Origin: Sphaerochaeta sp.
Lineage (GTDB): Bacteria > Spirochaetota > Spirochaetia > Sphaerochaetales > Sphaerochaetaceae
DNA length: 20,264 nucleotides
Direction of reading: 5' to 3'
Assembly: GCA_023228445.1 (NCBI GenBank)
Contig: JALOBD010000017.1
Coordinates: 1 to 20,264, forward strand
Shown here in pieces: positions 1 to 8,223 of this stretch. The notes under the pieces were generated by a model, which made no database searches, was not told where the DNA came from, and was given only the letters and a program-made list of their open reading frames with translations. Numbering within the stretch: the first letter of the stretch is position 1; each line of letters opens with the position of its first letter. Position numbers and translations under genes: made by a program.

Positions 1-3
1 TAG

Positions 4-459
4 TCAAGAGTAGAGCGCCGATACAACGACCGAAGCCACCTGGCAGAGCAGATGTTCGTCTCCCGCGGTGAAGCGATCCAAATCCGGGCTGTCGATGTCC
101 AACACGCCTACCACCGAGCCACAAGCGGTGACCAGCGGCACGACCAATTCACTTCTGCTTGCACTATCGCAGACGATGTGGTCAGTGACGGCATGCACAT
201 CGGCGATCCGCTGGCTCTTCTTCGTCCGGGCGGCAAGGCCACACACCCCGCGCTCAAAGGGAATCTCGGTACAGGCGACCTTGCCTTGAAAGGGGCCGAG
301 CAAGAGGCGTTCTCCACTCTCATCGGTAAGATAGAAGCCCACCCAGTTGATCCGTTCGAGCCTCTCGTTGAGGTAAGCTGCGACGTTGGCCAACGCGCCG
401 ATACGCTTCAAGTCGCTGCCACGGCAGTCGTCGACCAATGCCCGCACACCCTCTACCAC
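4..459 (-). CDS. msrC: Free methionine-(R)-sulfoxide reductase (fRMsr), GAF-domain enzyme
   Basis: This enzyme reduces free methionine-R-sulfoxide to methionine in the cytoplasm, as part of oxidative-damage repair. The 151-residue protein is a single GAF domain of normal family length. The family block runs from WVGFYL (about residue 39) through LLLGPFQG, then HIVCDSASRSE and VLDIDSP. The three conserved cysteines are C63, C73 and C97; their 10- and 24-residue spacing equals that of E. coli C84, C94 and C118, so the active site looks intact. The start is a GTG that overlaps the end of rex by 7 nt, with a GGGAG ribosome binding site inside rex. It is therefore the last gene of an ispH-rex-msrC operon. 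The stop lies at the window edge, but the gene is complete. Confidence 0.93.
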   Translation of the reverse strand: MVEGVRALVDDCRGSDLKRIGALANVAAYLNERLERINWVGFYLTDESGERLLLGPFQGKVACTEIPFERGVCGLAARTKKSQRIADVHAVTDHIVCDSASRSELVVPLVTACGSVVGVLDIDSPDLDRFTAGDEHLLCQVASVVVSALYS

Positions 460-1124
460 GTGACACTCCCGCTGCGGTGTTTCTTCTGTTCAAGGCGGAG
501 CTTGACCTGGGCTGACAGCACGGCAAAGCTGGTGGCCAGGTCGGTACGCTGGACCACCACATCCTCCTCAAGCTTCAGGTCCTTGGGGGCAAAGTTCCAG
601 ATTGCCCGCACCCCATAGCCCACCACTTGCTCAGCCACTGCCTGGGCGTGTTCGGCCGGCACGGCGATGACGGCGATGTTGACGTGGTTGTCGCGGATGT
701 AGGTGCCCATCTCCGCCGGATTGAGGATCGGCACGCTGCCGACCTTCTTGCCCCACTTCTTCTCCTCGGCATCGAAGGCGGCGACAATCTTCAACCCATA
801 GTTGCCAAACCCCTCGTAGCGGGCAAGGGCCGAGCCGAGGTGCCCCACCCCGACGAGGATGGCATCGGTGGCGTTGTCCCACCCCAGCGTCTCGACGATG
901 GCATCGATGAGGCCGTTGACGGAGAAACCGACCTTCGGCTTGCCTTCGATACCGGTGCACGAGATGTCCTTGCGGACCTGGATCGGCTTGAGGCCCAGCT
1001 CATCGGCAAGCAGCGTCGCAGAGATCATCTCCATCCCTTCGTCTCGATAGGCTTTCAACAGGCGGAGGTAGGAGGGGAGACGCTTGATCGTCGGAATTGG
1101 AATCCCGTTGTAGTCTGTGCTCAT
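453..1124 (-). CDS. rex: Redox-sensing transcriptional repressor Rex
   Basis: Rex is a dimeric repressor that senses the NADH/NAD+ ratio and controls fermentative and respiratory genes. The 223-residue protein has the expected two parts. A winged-helix domain spans about residues 1-80, including the recognition segment LKPIQVRKDIS and the wing GKPKVGF. A Rossmann domain follows, with the nucleotide-binding loop GVGHLGSAL at 92-100 and later strands such as NIAVIAVPA. The C-terminal helix that swaps between subunits is present. An AGGAG site stands 5 nt before the ATG. The start overlaps the ispH stop by 4 nt (ATGA) and the end overlaps msrC, so the three genes are translationally linked. Autoregulation is plausible; an imperfect inverted repeat upstream of ispH is a weak candidate operator. 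Confidence 0.95.
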   Translation of the reverse strand: MSTDYNGIPIPTIKRLPSYLRLLKAYRDEGMEMISATLLADELGLKPIQVRKDISCTGIEGKPKVGFSVNGLIDAIVETLGWDNATDAILVGVGHLGSALARYEGFGNYGLKIVAAFDAEEKKWGKKVGSVPILNPAEMGTYIRDNHVNIAVIAVPAEHAQAVAEQVVGYGVRAIWNFAPKDLKLEEDVVVQRTDLATSFAVLSAQVKLRLEQKKHRSGSVTW

Positions 1125-1984
1125 GATTGCTCCTGTTCTAGGCGTCGTACCACGGCATCGATCACCTCGACGGGAGTGGATGCCCCCGCCGTGATGCCCA
1201 GTATATCACACTCGAACATCTGTGGGAGCACATCACGTTCATCTTCGATGTGCCACGCCTTGACCCCGCTCTCCACCGCCAGGTGGTAGAGCGCCCGGGT
1301 ATTTGCACTGTTCTTGCCGCCGATGACGATGATGGCATCGCACTCCTCTGTCAGCTTGATCAGCGCGGACCGTCGATTGATTGAGGATGAGCAGACATCG
1401 TTGACGAAGACCACCTCGCTTGCCGAATCGGAGAAGGCGGCCAGCTGCACCTTGATGGCACTCCAAGCGATCTCATCGAAGGTGGTCTGCACAAAGACGG
1501 CGTATCGTTCACCGCAGATCGGCGCCCCCACCTCCTCGACGCTCGTGATCAGGCGAGAACGGCACAACTCTCCATCGTTGCGGACTCCCTGCATCGCCAC
1601 TGTCTCAGGGTGGTCCTTGTGCCCGACGATAAGGATCTTGTGGGTAGTACAGTAATGGGCGATCCGCCTGAGGTTGTGTTTGACCACCGGGCAGGTGGCA
1701 TCGATGAGCTGGTGGCCCGCTGTAGTGAACTCCTCGCGCAGGTCGTCGGGGATGCCGTGGGCACGCACCACGACCAGGCCCGCCTCCCCCTCATCAGCCC
1801 GGTCTATCTCCCCAAGCCCCTTGGAGGAGAGGCGTTCATTCACCTGGCGGTTGTGGATCAACTTGCCCAGCGAGTAGACCGGCTGGGCCTGTTCCGTCGC
1901 TTGGGCGATCGCCCGCTCGGCCATCGCAAGGGCACGCGAGACCCCGGTGCAATACCCCATGGTCTGTGACAATCGAATCTCCAT
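1121..1984 (-). CDS. ispH: 4-hydroxy-3-methylbut-2-enyl diphosphate reductase IspH (LytB)
   Basis: IspH is the last enzyme of the MEP pathway. It is a [4Fe-4S] protein that reduces HMBPP to IPP and DMAPP. Starting at the ATG at 1984, the protein has 287 residues and cluster cysteines at C12, C98 and C198, nearly the E. coli positions 12, 96 and 197. This is why I prefer that start over the in-frame GTG two codons upstream. Substrate-binding residues are visible: H44 in LIHNR, H77 in RAHG, H125 and E127 in GHKDHPE, T168 in QTT, and the TAGAST motif near the C-terminus. The usual ICxAT around the third cysteine is VCSSS here. No Shine-Dalgarno sequence precedes the start, and the secF terminator ends about 13 nt upstream, so the transcript may be leaderless. 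rex follows with a 4-nt overlap. Confidence 0.95.
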   Translation of the reverse strand: MEIRLSQTMGYCTGVSRALAMAERAIAQATEQAQPVYSLGKLIHNRQVNERLSSKGLGEIDRADEGEAGLVVVRAHGIPDDLREEFTTAGHQLIDATCPVVKHNLRRIAHYCTTHKILIVGHKDHPETVAMQGVRNDGELCRSRLITSVEEVGAPICGERYAVFVQTTFDEIAWSAIKVQLAAFSDSASEVVFVNDVCSSSINRRSALIKLTEECDAIIVIGGKNSANTRALYHLAVESGVKAWHIEDERDVLPQMFECDILGITAGASTPVEVIDAVVRRLEQEQS

Positions 1985-2019
1985 TGACACAGTATGACAA
2001 AAACGCTGCCGTGCGATAA
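1984..2019 (-). promoter_or_regulatory. Candidate ispH-rex-msrC promoter and imperfect inverted repeat
   Basis: On the minus strand, TTATCG (2019-2014) and CATACT (1996-1991) are separated by 17 bp. The -10 ends 6 nt before the ispH ATG, which would place transcription initiation at or next to the start codon. An imperfect 17-bp inverted repeat (1984-2000; 6 of 8 positions symmetric, TTG...CAA ends) covers the -10. Its TTG/CAA ends recall Rex operators, but its spacing does not match the usual consensus. Both elements are weak matches, supported mainly by position. Confidence 0.35.
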
Positions 2020-2033
2020 CCCCACGGCAGCGT
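1998..2033 (-). terminator. Rho-independent terminator of yajC-secD-secF
   Basis: A perfect 11-bp stem (arms 2023-2033 and 2003-2013) encloses a 9-nt loop. On the minus strand it is followed at once by TTTTTG. It begins about 20 nt after the secF stop and has no T-tract in the plus direction, so it serves the sec operon. Its T-tract ends only 13 nt before the ispH start codon. Confidence 0.9.
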
Positions 2034-2054
2034 CCTTGCGGAGACTTTATCAGC

Positions 2055-3245
2055 TTACTTCGCCTTGATCCCTGCTTTGCCCTGCGCCTTGCTGATCCAA
2101 TGGAGCAAGGTGGGGGCGAGGAAGTTGGAGGAGTAGGTGCCGAAGAACAGACCGAAGATCATGTTGACCGAGAAGAGGCGGATGTCGCCGCTTGCAAAGA
2201 TCGCCAACGGTACGATGGCAAGGAGGGTGGTGAGCGCGCTCATCACCGTCCGGCTCATCGATTGGGTGACGCTCCGGTCGATCTGGGTTTCCAACGTCGC
2301 ACTCTTGTTGATCTCGACGTTCTCTCGCACCCGGTCGAAGATGACGATGGTGTTGTTCAGCGAGTAACCGATGATCGTCAAGAGCGCTGCGATGGTGGTG
2401 CTGGAGAACTCGAGGCGCAAGAGGGTGATCATGGTGAGCATGGCCAATACGTCATGGACCAAGGCTACCAGTGAGGAGACGGCGTAGGCGAAGCGGAAGC
2501 GGAACCAGACGTAGATCAGGATCAGGGCCAATGCGACGGCAATCGCCAAGACCGAACTGGTCACGAGGGTCTTGCTGAACTTCGGACCGATGTAGTCGCT
2601 CTGCAGCACCACGACATTACCGGTGCCGAAGTGGGCACCAAGGGCTCCCTTCACCTCCTCCTCAAGCGAGGATTGGGTTGCCCCATCCTTGATGCCGAGG
2701 CGAACCTGGAAGGTTGAGCTCTCCTCTCCTCCCACCGTCTGTACCTTGGCATTGCCGATGGTGTCCAGGGCTTTGCGTACCTCTTCGATCGAGGTGCGGC
2801 CGCTGCCCTGGAAGTTCAACTTCACTGCAGCTGACGAGAGGGTGGCGGGAAAGCCGTAGCCGGAGAGGATCGTAGAGGAGATGAGCGATCCATCAACGGC
2901 AGCCGCCTCAATCCCGTCCATGGCGTTGAGCGCCTGGGCAAGGGATGCGGCATTCGGATACTCAGCAAAGCGCAGGACGGTGACCTGCACCCCAGCGTCT
3001 CCCCGCTGTTCAATGGAGAGGGCGCTTGAAGAGATGGAGAGCACCACATCCTGGGTGCCGTCGTAGGAGACTTCAAGCCCGACCGGAGCGACCCTGATGC
3101 GCTGGCTGAGGCCGCTCTCAAAGTCCACACCGAGGTTGAAGCCACCGAAGAGGATGAAGGAGACCAGCCCGACGACGAGCAGGAGGATGGCCAAGCCCCA
3201 AGCGGCCCAGCGTAGTTTGATGACTGGAATATCTTTTGTAAGCAT
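2055..3245 (-). CDS. secF: Protein translocase subunit SecF
   Basis: SecF is an RND-type inner-membrane protein. With SecD it uses the proton-motive force to complete export through SecYEG. The 396-residue protein has TM1 at about residues 12-34, a large extracytoplasmic domain to about residue 225, then five membrane segments. These include the conserved GYSLNNTIVIFDRVREN region near residue 292 in TM4. The post-TM1 family motif, usually DFTGG, reads D41-F-E-S-G here, an unusual form. The extracytoplasmic domain is longer than in E. coli SecF (323 aa), which accounts for the greater length. The ATG overlaps the secD stop by 1 nt (TAATG), so the two are translationally coupled. A strong terminator follows. 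Confidence 0.95.
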   Translation of the reverse strand: MLTKDIPVIKLRWAAWGLAILLLVVGLVSFILFGGFNLGVDFESGLSQRIRVAPVGLEVSYDGTQDVVLSISSSALSIEQRGDAGVQVTVLRFAEYPNAASLAQALNAMDGIEAAAVDGSLISSTILSGYGFPATLSSAAVKLNFQGSGRTSIEEVRKALDTIGNAKVQTVGGEESSTFQVRLGIKDGATQSSLEEEVKGALGAHFGTGNVVVLQSDYIGPKFSKTLVTSSVLAIAVALALILIYVWFRFRFAYAVSSLVALVHDVLAMLTMITLLRLEFSSTTIAALLTIIGYSLNNTIVIFDRVRENVEINKSATLETQIDRSVTQSMSRTVMSALTTLLAIVPLAIFASGDIRLFSVNMIFGLFFGTYSSNFLAPTLLHWISKAQGKAGIKAK

Positions 3246-4972
3246 TAGTTTTTCCTCCAGCTGATATGAAGCTTCTTGCCTTCCCGGTCGGTGATTGCTG
3301 CATCGAAGACCAGATGCGAGACAAAGAGGGCGGTGAAGACCGAGCTGACAATTCCGATGGCCAGGGTGTTTGCAAAGCCCTTCACCGACGAGCTACCGAG
3401 CTGGGAGAGGACCAGAGCGGCGATGATCGTGGTGATATTGGCATCCATGACTGTCCAGAACGCCTTGTCAAAGCCGGCCTTGATGGCGGCGATGTCACTC
3501 TTGCCCACCCGTCGCTCCTCCTTGATGCGCTCAAAGATGATGACGTTGGTGTCGACCGCCATGCCGAGGGTCAGGATCAGACCGGCGATGCTGGTCAGGG
3601 TGACCGTGAAGTTGAACGCGCTGAGCACGCTGATCATGATGAAGAGGTTGAGCAGCAGTGCCAGGTCGGCGACCAAGCCACTGACGTGGTAGTAGCCGAA
3701 CATGATCAGGATCACCAGGACAAAGCCGATGATGATCGCCTTGAGGCCGGTCGAGACGGCGTCCTCGCCGAGGGTCGCCCCCACTGCCTGCTGGCTGGAG
3801 ACGATCAACTCGATCGGGAGGGCTGCGGTGCGCAGCACGATGGCCAGGTCGTTGGCCTCCTGGGCGTTGAAGCCGGAGATCTGGACGCTGGAGCGGATGC
3901 CTTCGTTGATGGTGGCCATCGCCTTGACCTTGCCATCCATGACAACGGCCAGCGTCTTGCCGACGTTGGTGGAGGTCAGTTTATAGAAGATGTCACCACC
4001 GAGGTTGTCGAGGTGGAAGTTCACCACCGGGCGCCCGGTGATGCCATCGGTACCAGTGGTGGCACTCTCCAAGTGTGTCCCATCGAGGCCGACCTCCTCC
4101 TCGATGACCACAAAGCGCTCCAGTTCATCGATGCCGTAGTCGTCGCTGACGTAGTAGCCGGCGGCAATCTTGCCGGCGGGGAGGAACTCGGGCTGCTTGA
4201 GCGCCCCGGTATCGGTATAGACCTCACTGGGGTTGGCCTTGTAGTAGGCGTCCAGCTCAGCGGTCAAATCGGTGTCGACCATCTTGAAGACCAGCGAACC
4301 CTTGCCCCTGAGGAAGGAGTTCACCCGCTCCGGGTCGGCGGCTCCAGGGATCTCGATGAGGATCTGGTCGCTTCCCTGCAGCCGGATCACCGGCTCGCTG
4401 ACGCCGAACTGGTCGATCCGCTTCTCCAGGATCTCGATGTCCTGGCGGATCGCCGCACTGATCTCGCTTGCGGAGGCACTGCTGCCCTTCTTCGCCTCAT
4501 ACGCAGCGCTGTCCGCCTCCAAGAGGATGCTCATGCCCCCTCTCAGGTCGAGGCCCAACTGCAGGGCCTTGTTGCCCAGCGCTTTGGTATTGAGCAGCGA
4601 GGTTCGGTAGTACGCCTCGATGGCGTTGAACATCGCCTGTTCATTGTAGAAGCCACCGAAGAGTGCTTCGACGGTCCAACTCTTGGGGACCGAACGCTTG
4701 GTCGCCTTGTAATTGGCCTTGGCGCTCTCCTTGAGGAAGGAGTACTTGGAGGGCAGCGCTGCCTTGGCATCCGTTGCCACCAACTCCTTCAGTTCCCTCA
4801 AATCCCGTGAAGCCTGCCCGCGGGCATACTCCTTGATCTGTACATTCGAGCCTGTCGCAAGCTCCTTGGTCTGTTGTGGCACAAACCCGTACCACTTGAT
4901 CGTGGGATAGAGGAAGTAGCCGCACAACAGCACGACCACCACGACAATCAACAGACGACTGCGTTTATTCAT
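3245..4972 (-). CDS. secD: Protein translocase subunit SecD
   Basis: SecD is the RND-like partner of SecF in the Sec translocon accessory complex. The 575-residue protein has an N-terminal membrane anchor at about residues 7-24, the DLRGG motif at 142-146, and a periplasmic P1 domain that includes the DQILIEIPGA region. A five-helix C-terminal membrane domain begins near residue 410 and contains GMAVDTNVIIFERIKEE, the conserved TM4 proton-path region. Residues 30-130 between TM1 and DLRGG form a charged Lys/Ala-rich segment. A GGCGGAGAG-like ribosome binding site lies upstream, 21 nt after the yajC stop. Gene order yajC-secD-secF is the classical one. Confidence 0.96.
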   Translation of the reverse strand: MNKRSRLLIVVVVVLLCGYFLYPTIKWYGFVPQQTKELATGSNVQIKEYARGQASRDLRELKELVATDAKAALPSKYSFLKESAKANYKATKRSVPKSWTVEALFGGFYNEQAMFNAIEAYYRTSLLNTKALGNKALQLGLDLRGGMSILLEADSAAYEAKKGSSASASEISAAIRQDIEILEKRIDQFGVSEPVIRLQGSDQILIEIPGAADPERVNSFLRGKGSLVFKMVDTDLTAELDAYYKANPSEVYTDTGALKQPEFLPAGKIAAGYYVSDDYGIDELERFVVIEEEVGLDGTHLESATTGTDGITGRPVVNFHLDNLGGDIFYKLTSTNVGKTLAVVMDGKVKAMATINEGIRSSVQISGFNAQEANDLAIVLRTAALPIELIVSSQQAVGATLGEDAVSTGLKAIIIGFVLVILIMFGYYHVSGLVADLALLLNLFIMISVLSAFNFTVTLTSIAGLILTLGMAVDTNVIIFERIKEERRVGKSDIAAIKAGFDKAFWTVMDANITTIIAALVLSQLGSSSVKGFANTLAIGIVSSVFTALFVSHLVFDAAITDREGKKLHISWRKN

Positions 4973-4993
4973 GATACTCTCCGCCTTGGCTTC

Positions 4994-5431
4994 TTACTGC
5001 TCTTCTTTGGTCTCAGGCTCGGTCTCGGTCTTGGCCTCGACGACCGCCTCTTCCTTCTTGGCCTCGACGGCCTTCTTCTCCCGCTTCTTTGCAGCAGGGG
5101 CGGGGGCGGCTTCGCTCTTCGGCTTGACGATGGAGTTGATGGCATTGCGGGAGAACTCAAGGCGGGTGTTGTCATCGACCTTGACGATGACGGAGCTCTC
5201 CTTGACCACCATCACCGTCCCGTGGATACCGCCGATGGAGACCACCTTGTCACCCTTCTTGATGGCAGCCAGCATCTCCTTGGTCTCCTTGTCCCGCTTG
5301 CGCTGTGGACGGATGATCAAAAAGTAGAAAATGGCGATGATCAGGCCGAAGGTGACGAAGGTCGTCGTCATCGAACCACCGGAACCGCCACCCGCCTCCG
5401 GGGCAGCCATGGCACTCAGCAATGAAAACAT
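4994..5431 (-). CDS. yajC: Preprotein translocase subunit YajC
   Basis: YajC is a small single-span membrane protein that associates with SecDF-YidC. I chose the ATG at 5431 (145 residues) because AGAGAGG lies about 7 nt upstream; the open frame extends 26 codons further back without a ribosome binding site. One transmembrane segment spans about residues 22-40 and runs into the hallmark FYFLIIRPQRKR. The conserved YajC core follows (KKGDKVVSIGGIHGTV, then the KVDDNTRLEFSR region). The C-terminal 50 or so residues are a low-complexity Ala/Glu/Lys tail that many YajC proteins lack. It is the first gene of the yajC-secD-secF operon. Confidence 0.93.
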   Translation of the reverse strand: MFSLLSAMAAPEAGGGSGGSMTTTFVTFGLIIAIFYFLIIRPQRKRDKETKEMLAAIKKGDKVVSIGGIHGTVMVVKESSVIVKVDDNTRLEFSRNAINSIVKPKSEAAPAPAAKKREKKAVEAKKEEAVVEAKTETEPETKEEQ

Positions 5432-5513
5432 GGGGTATCCTCTCTTTATACATTGAAATCGGATGCAGAAAAGAGGAGCAGCAGGTGATGCATCCAATTT
5501 TCCAAGCACCGGT

Positions 5514-5546
5514 TAACGTACCACGTTCACAACGTGGTAGTCAAGT
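5514..5546 (-). promoter_or_regulatory. Candidate yajC-secDF promoter with palindromic spacer
   Basis: On the minus strand, TTGACT (about 5543-5538) and TACGTT (about 5519-5514) are 18 bp apart. The spacer is almost entirely filled by a perfect inverted repeat: 9-bp arms 5519-5527 and 5531-5539 around 3 nt (TACCACGTT, then AACGTGGTA). Initiation would be near 5507, giving a leader of about 75 nt for yajC. The -35 is good and the -10 weak. A palindrome between -35 and -10 is a classical repressor-operator position; no regulator is identified. Confidence 0.45.
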
Positions 5547-5554
5547 TTTGCCCA

Positions 5555-5594
5555 ATGACCAAAAAGGGGCCGAACCGGCCCCTTTGTTGGTCAT
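5555..5594 (-). terminator. Terminator downstream of groEL
   Basis: A long inverted repeat starts 8 nt after the groEL stop. The core stem is AAAGGGGCCG paired with CGGCCCCTTT, extended outward by ATGACCAA/TTGGTCAT with a one-base mismatch. Because A-rich and T-rich flanks are paired on both sides, it could work in either direction. By position it ends groEL and insulates the yajC promoter. Confidence 0.85.
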
Positions 5595-5601
5595 CCCAAC
5601 C

Positions 5602-7236
<1,635 letters not shown>

Positions 7237-7279
7237 GTAAAATATCCTCTCTCATTTAAAGAATATGCTCAAAGTATCG

Positions 7280-7341
7280 GGCGTTGGTGTTACCAAACGC
7301 CTATCAACAGGTAACATACAAATAAAAAAGCGGAGAAGCAA
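7280..7341 (-). promoter_or_regulatory. Candidate groEL promoter with 5' stem-loop
   Basis: On the minus strand, TTGCTT (7341-7336) and TATGTT (7318-7313) are 17 bp apart, placing initiation near 7306. Directly at the predicted mRNA 5' end lies a stem-loop: a 10-nt arm (7301-7292, GGCGTTTGGT) and a 9-nt arm (7288-7280, ACCAACGCC) with one bulged T and a 3-nt loop. It may be an operator overlapping +1 or an mRNA-stabilising 5' hairpin. It does not match the CIRCE consensus bound by HrcA. Confidence 0.45.
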
Positions 7342-7348
7342 GGGCAAA

Positions 7349-7363
7349 GAGGTCAATCACCTC
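7349..7363 (-). terminator. Weak candidate terminator at the end of the DUF92 gene
   Basis: A 5-bp stem (GAGGT/ACCTC, 5-nt loop) spans the stop codon of the DUF92 gene, with only TTT following on the minus strand. It is short and may not terminate efficiently, so some read-through into groEL is possible. Confidence 0.25.
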
Positions 7364-8223
7364 AGAATTGCCAGCATCGAGACGGCCAAGAGGCTTGCCG
7401 TGGCGTTGCTGAGCAGGTTCACCACATCGTTGTCGATCCACCGCAGGCCCCGTTCCAGCCTCAGGGGCGCCCCGCTCCTATGGGCGTGTTCGGTCAGCGT
7501 ATCGCGCTCCTCATCCCAATAGTGGGCCTGTACCGTCGCTCCGAGCACACTGTCGATGAGGCAGCCGAAGAACGCAGCAACAGCGATGAGGCTGACCTCC
7601 TTCAGGCTCGCCCACACCGGTGGCAGGAGCAACGACCAGACAGTGAGGGCGATGAGGATCGCCCCCAACATCCCGCTGGCCAGACCCAACGGGCTCACCG
7701 CTCCACTGAGGCCTCGCTTCATGGGCCGGCCGGTGATGATGGAGACCGGGTTACGGCGGCTGAGCACCCCCACATCCCCGGCGAAGGTGTCACTGGCTGC
7801 CTCAGCCACCGATGCACCGAACATCACCAAGAAGGCGGGATCCTGGCGCCGGGTGTAGAGGAAGGCAGCGATGAGGGCGAAGAGGCCGTTGGCGAAGACT
7901 TGCATCGCATCGCGACGCCCCCCCTTTGCCTGCAGAATCTCGATCTCCTTGCCTCGGGCCCGTTTGGAGACCTTGCTCAGCACCCCGGCGGTGATGAAGA
8001 AGAAGAGCAGCGTGGCAAGGGCGCCGAAGCCGAGGATCCACGTGGTGCCAAAGCCCACCAAGAAAGCGGCAAGCGCACCACTGAGGGTGACCTGCCGGGC
8101 GGCGTAGGAGGCTATCGAGATGAGGGCCATGAGGCCGAAGAGCAACCAGAACGAGAAGGGGATGGAGAAGAACCAGCTGTCGAGCAGTGCTGCGAGCGAG
8201 CCGTTGTGCGCCACCAAGTTCAT
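7357..8223 (-). CDS. DUF92 integral membrane protein, VTE6-like (isoprenoid-phosphate kinase family)
   Basis: This 288-residue polytopic membrane protein belongs to the DUF92/TIGR00297 family. Plant VTE6, the phytyl-phosphate kinase that makes phytyl diphosphate, is in that family. Visible family features are the early LSGALAAFLVG segment, the conserved loop AEAASDTFAGDVGVLSRRNP followed by ITG and a Gly/Ser segment (RGLSGAVSPLG), and SVLGATVQA with a later aromatic/acidic loop. About six to seven hydrophobic segments are present. The start overlaps the preceding gene by 4 nt (ATGA) with a GAGGTG ribosome binding site. That preceding gene is a VTE5-type kinase relative, so the two probably act in sequence. 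The substrate is unknown: a phytyl, farnesyl, geranylgeranyl or polyprenyl monophosphate would fit. Activity is inferred only from the family. Confidence 0.82.
   Translation of the reverse strand: MNLVAHNGSLAALLDSWFFSIPFSFWLLFGLMALISIASYAARQVTLSGALAAFLVGFGTTWILGFGALATLLFFFITAGVLSKVSKRARGKEIEILQAKGGRRDAMQVFANGLFALIAAFLYTRRQDPAFLVMFGASVAEAASDTFAGDVGVLSRRNPVSIITGRPMKRGLSGAVSPLGLASGMLGAILIALTVWSLLLPPVWASLKEVSLIAVAAFFGCLIDSVLGATVQAHYWDEERDTLTEHAHRSGAPLRLERGLRWIDNDVVNLLSNATASLLAVSMLAILR

Noticed and set aside
3266..4810. A 514-codon open frame on the plus strand opposite secD
   Set aside because: Its translation is rich in Asp, Gly, Gln and His with no domain or membrane pattern. It mirrors the codon structure of the conserved secD gene, and GC-rich genes often leave such antisense frames open.
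5461..5495. GGATGC...GCATCC inverted repeat upstream of yajC
   Set aside because: Six-base arms 23 nt apart with no supporting context are within chance expectation.
5526..5536. TTGTGAA in the yajC promoter palindrome as a Rex operator
   Set aside because: Only one half-site matches; the second half (TTCACAA at the right distance) is missing. The 9-bp palindrome itself follows a different symmetry.
7323..7328. Run of six T (minus strand) as a terminator after the DUF92 gene
   Set aside because: No stem lies directly before it; it fits better as the spacer of the predicted groEL promoter.
7237..7356. CIRCE element upstream of groEL
   Set aside because: No TTAGCACTC-N9-GAGTGCTAA-like pair is present; the repeat found here has different arms and a 3-nt loop.
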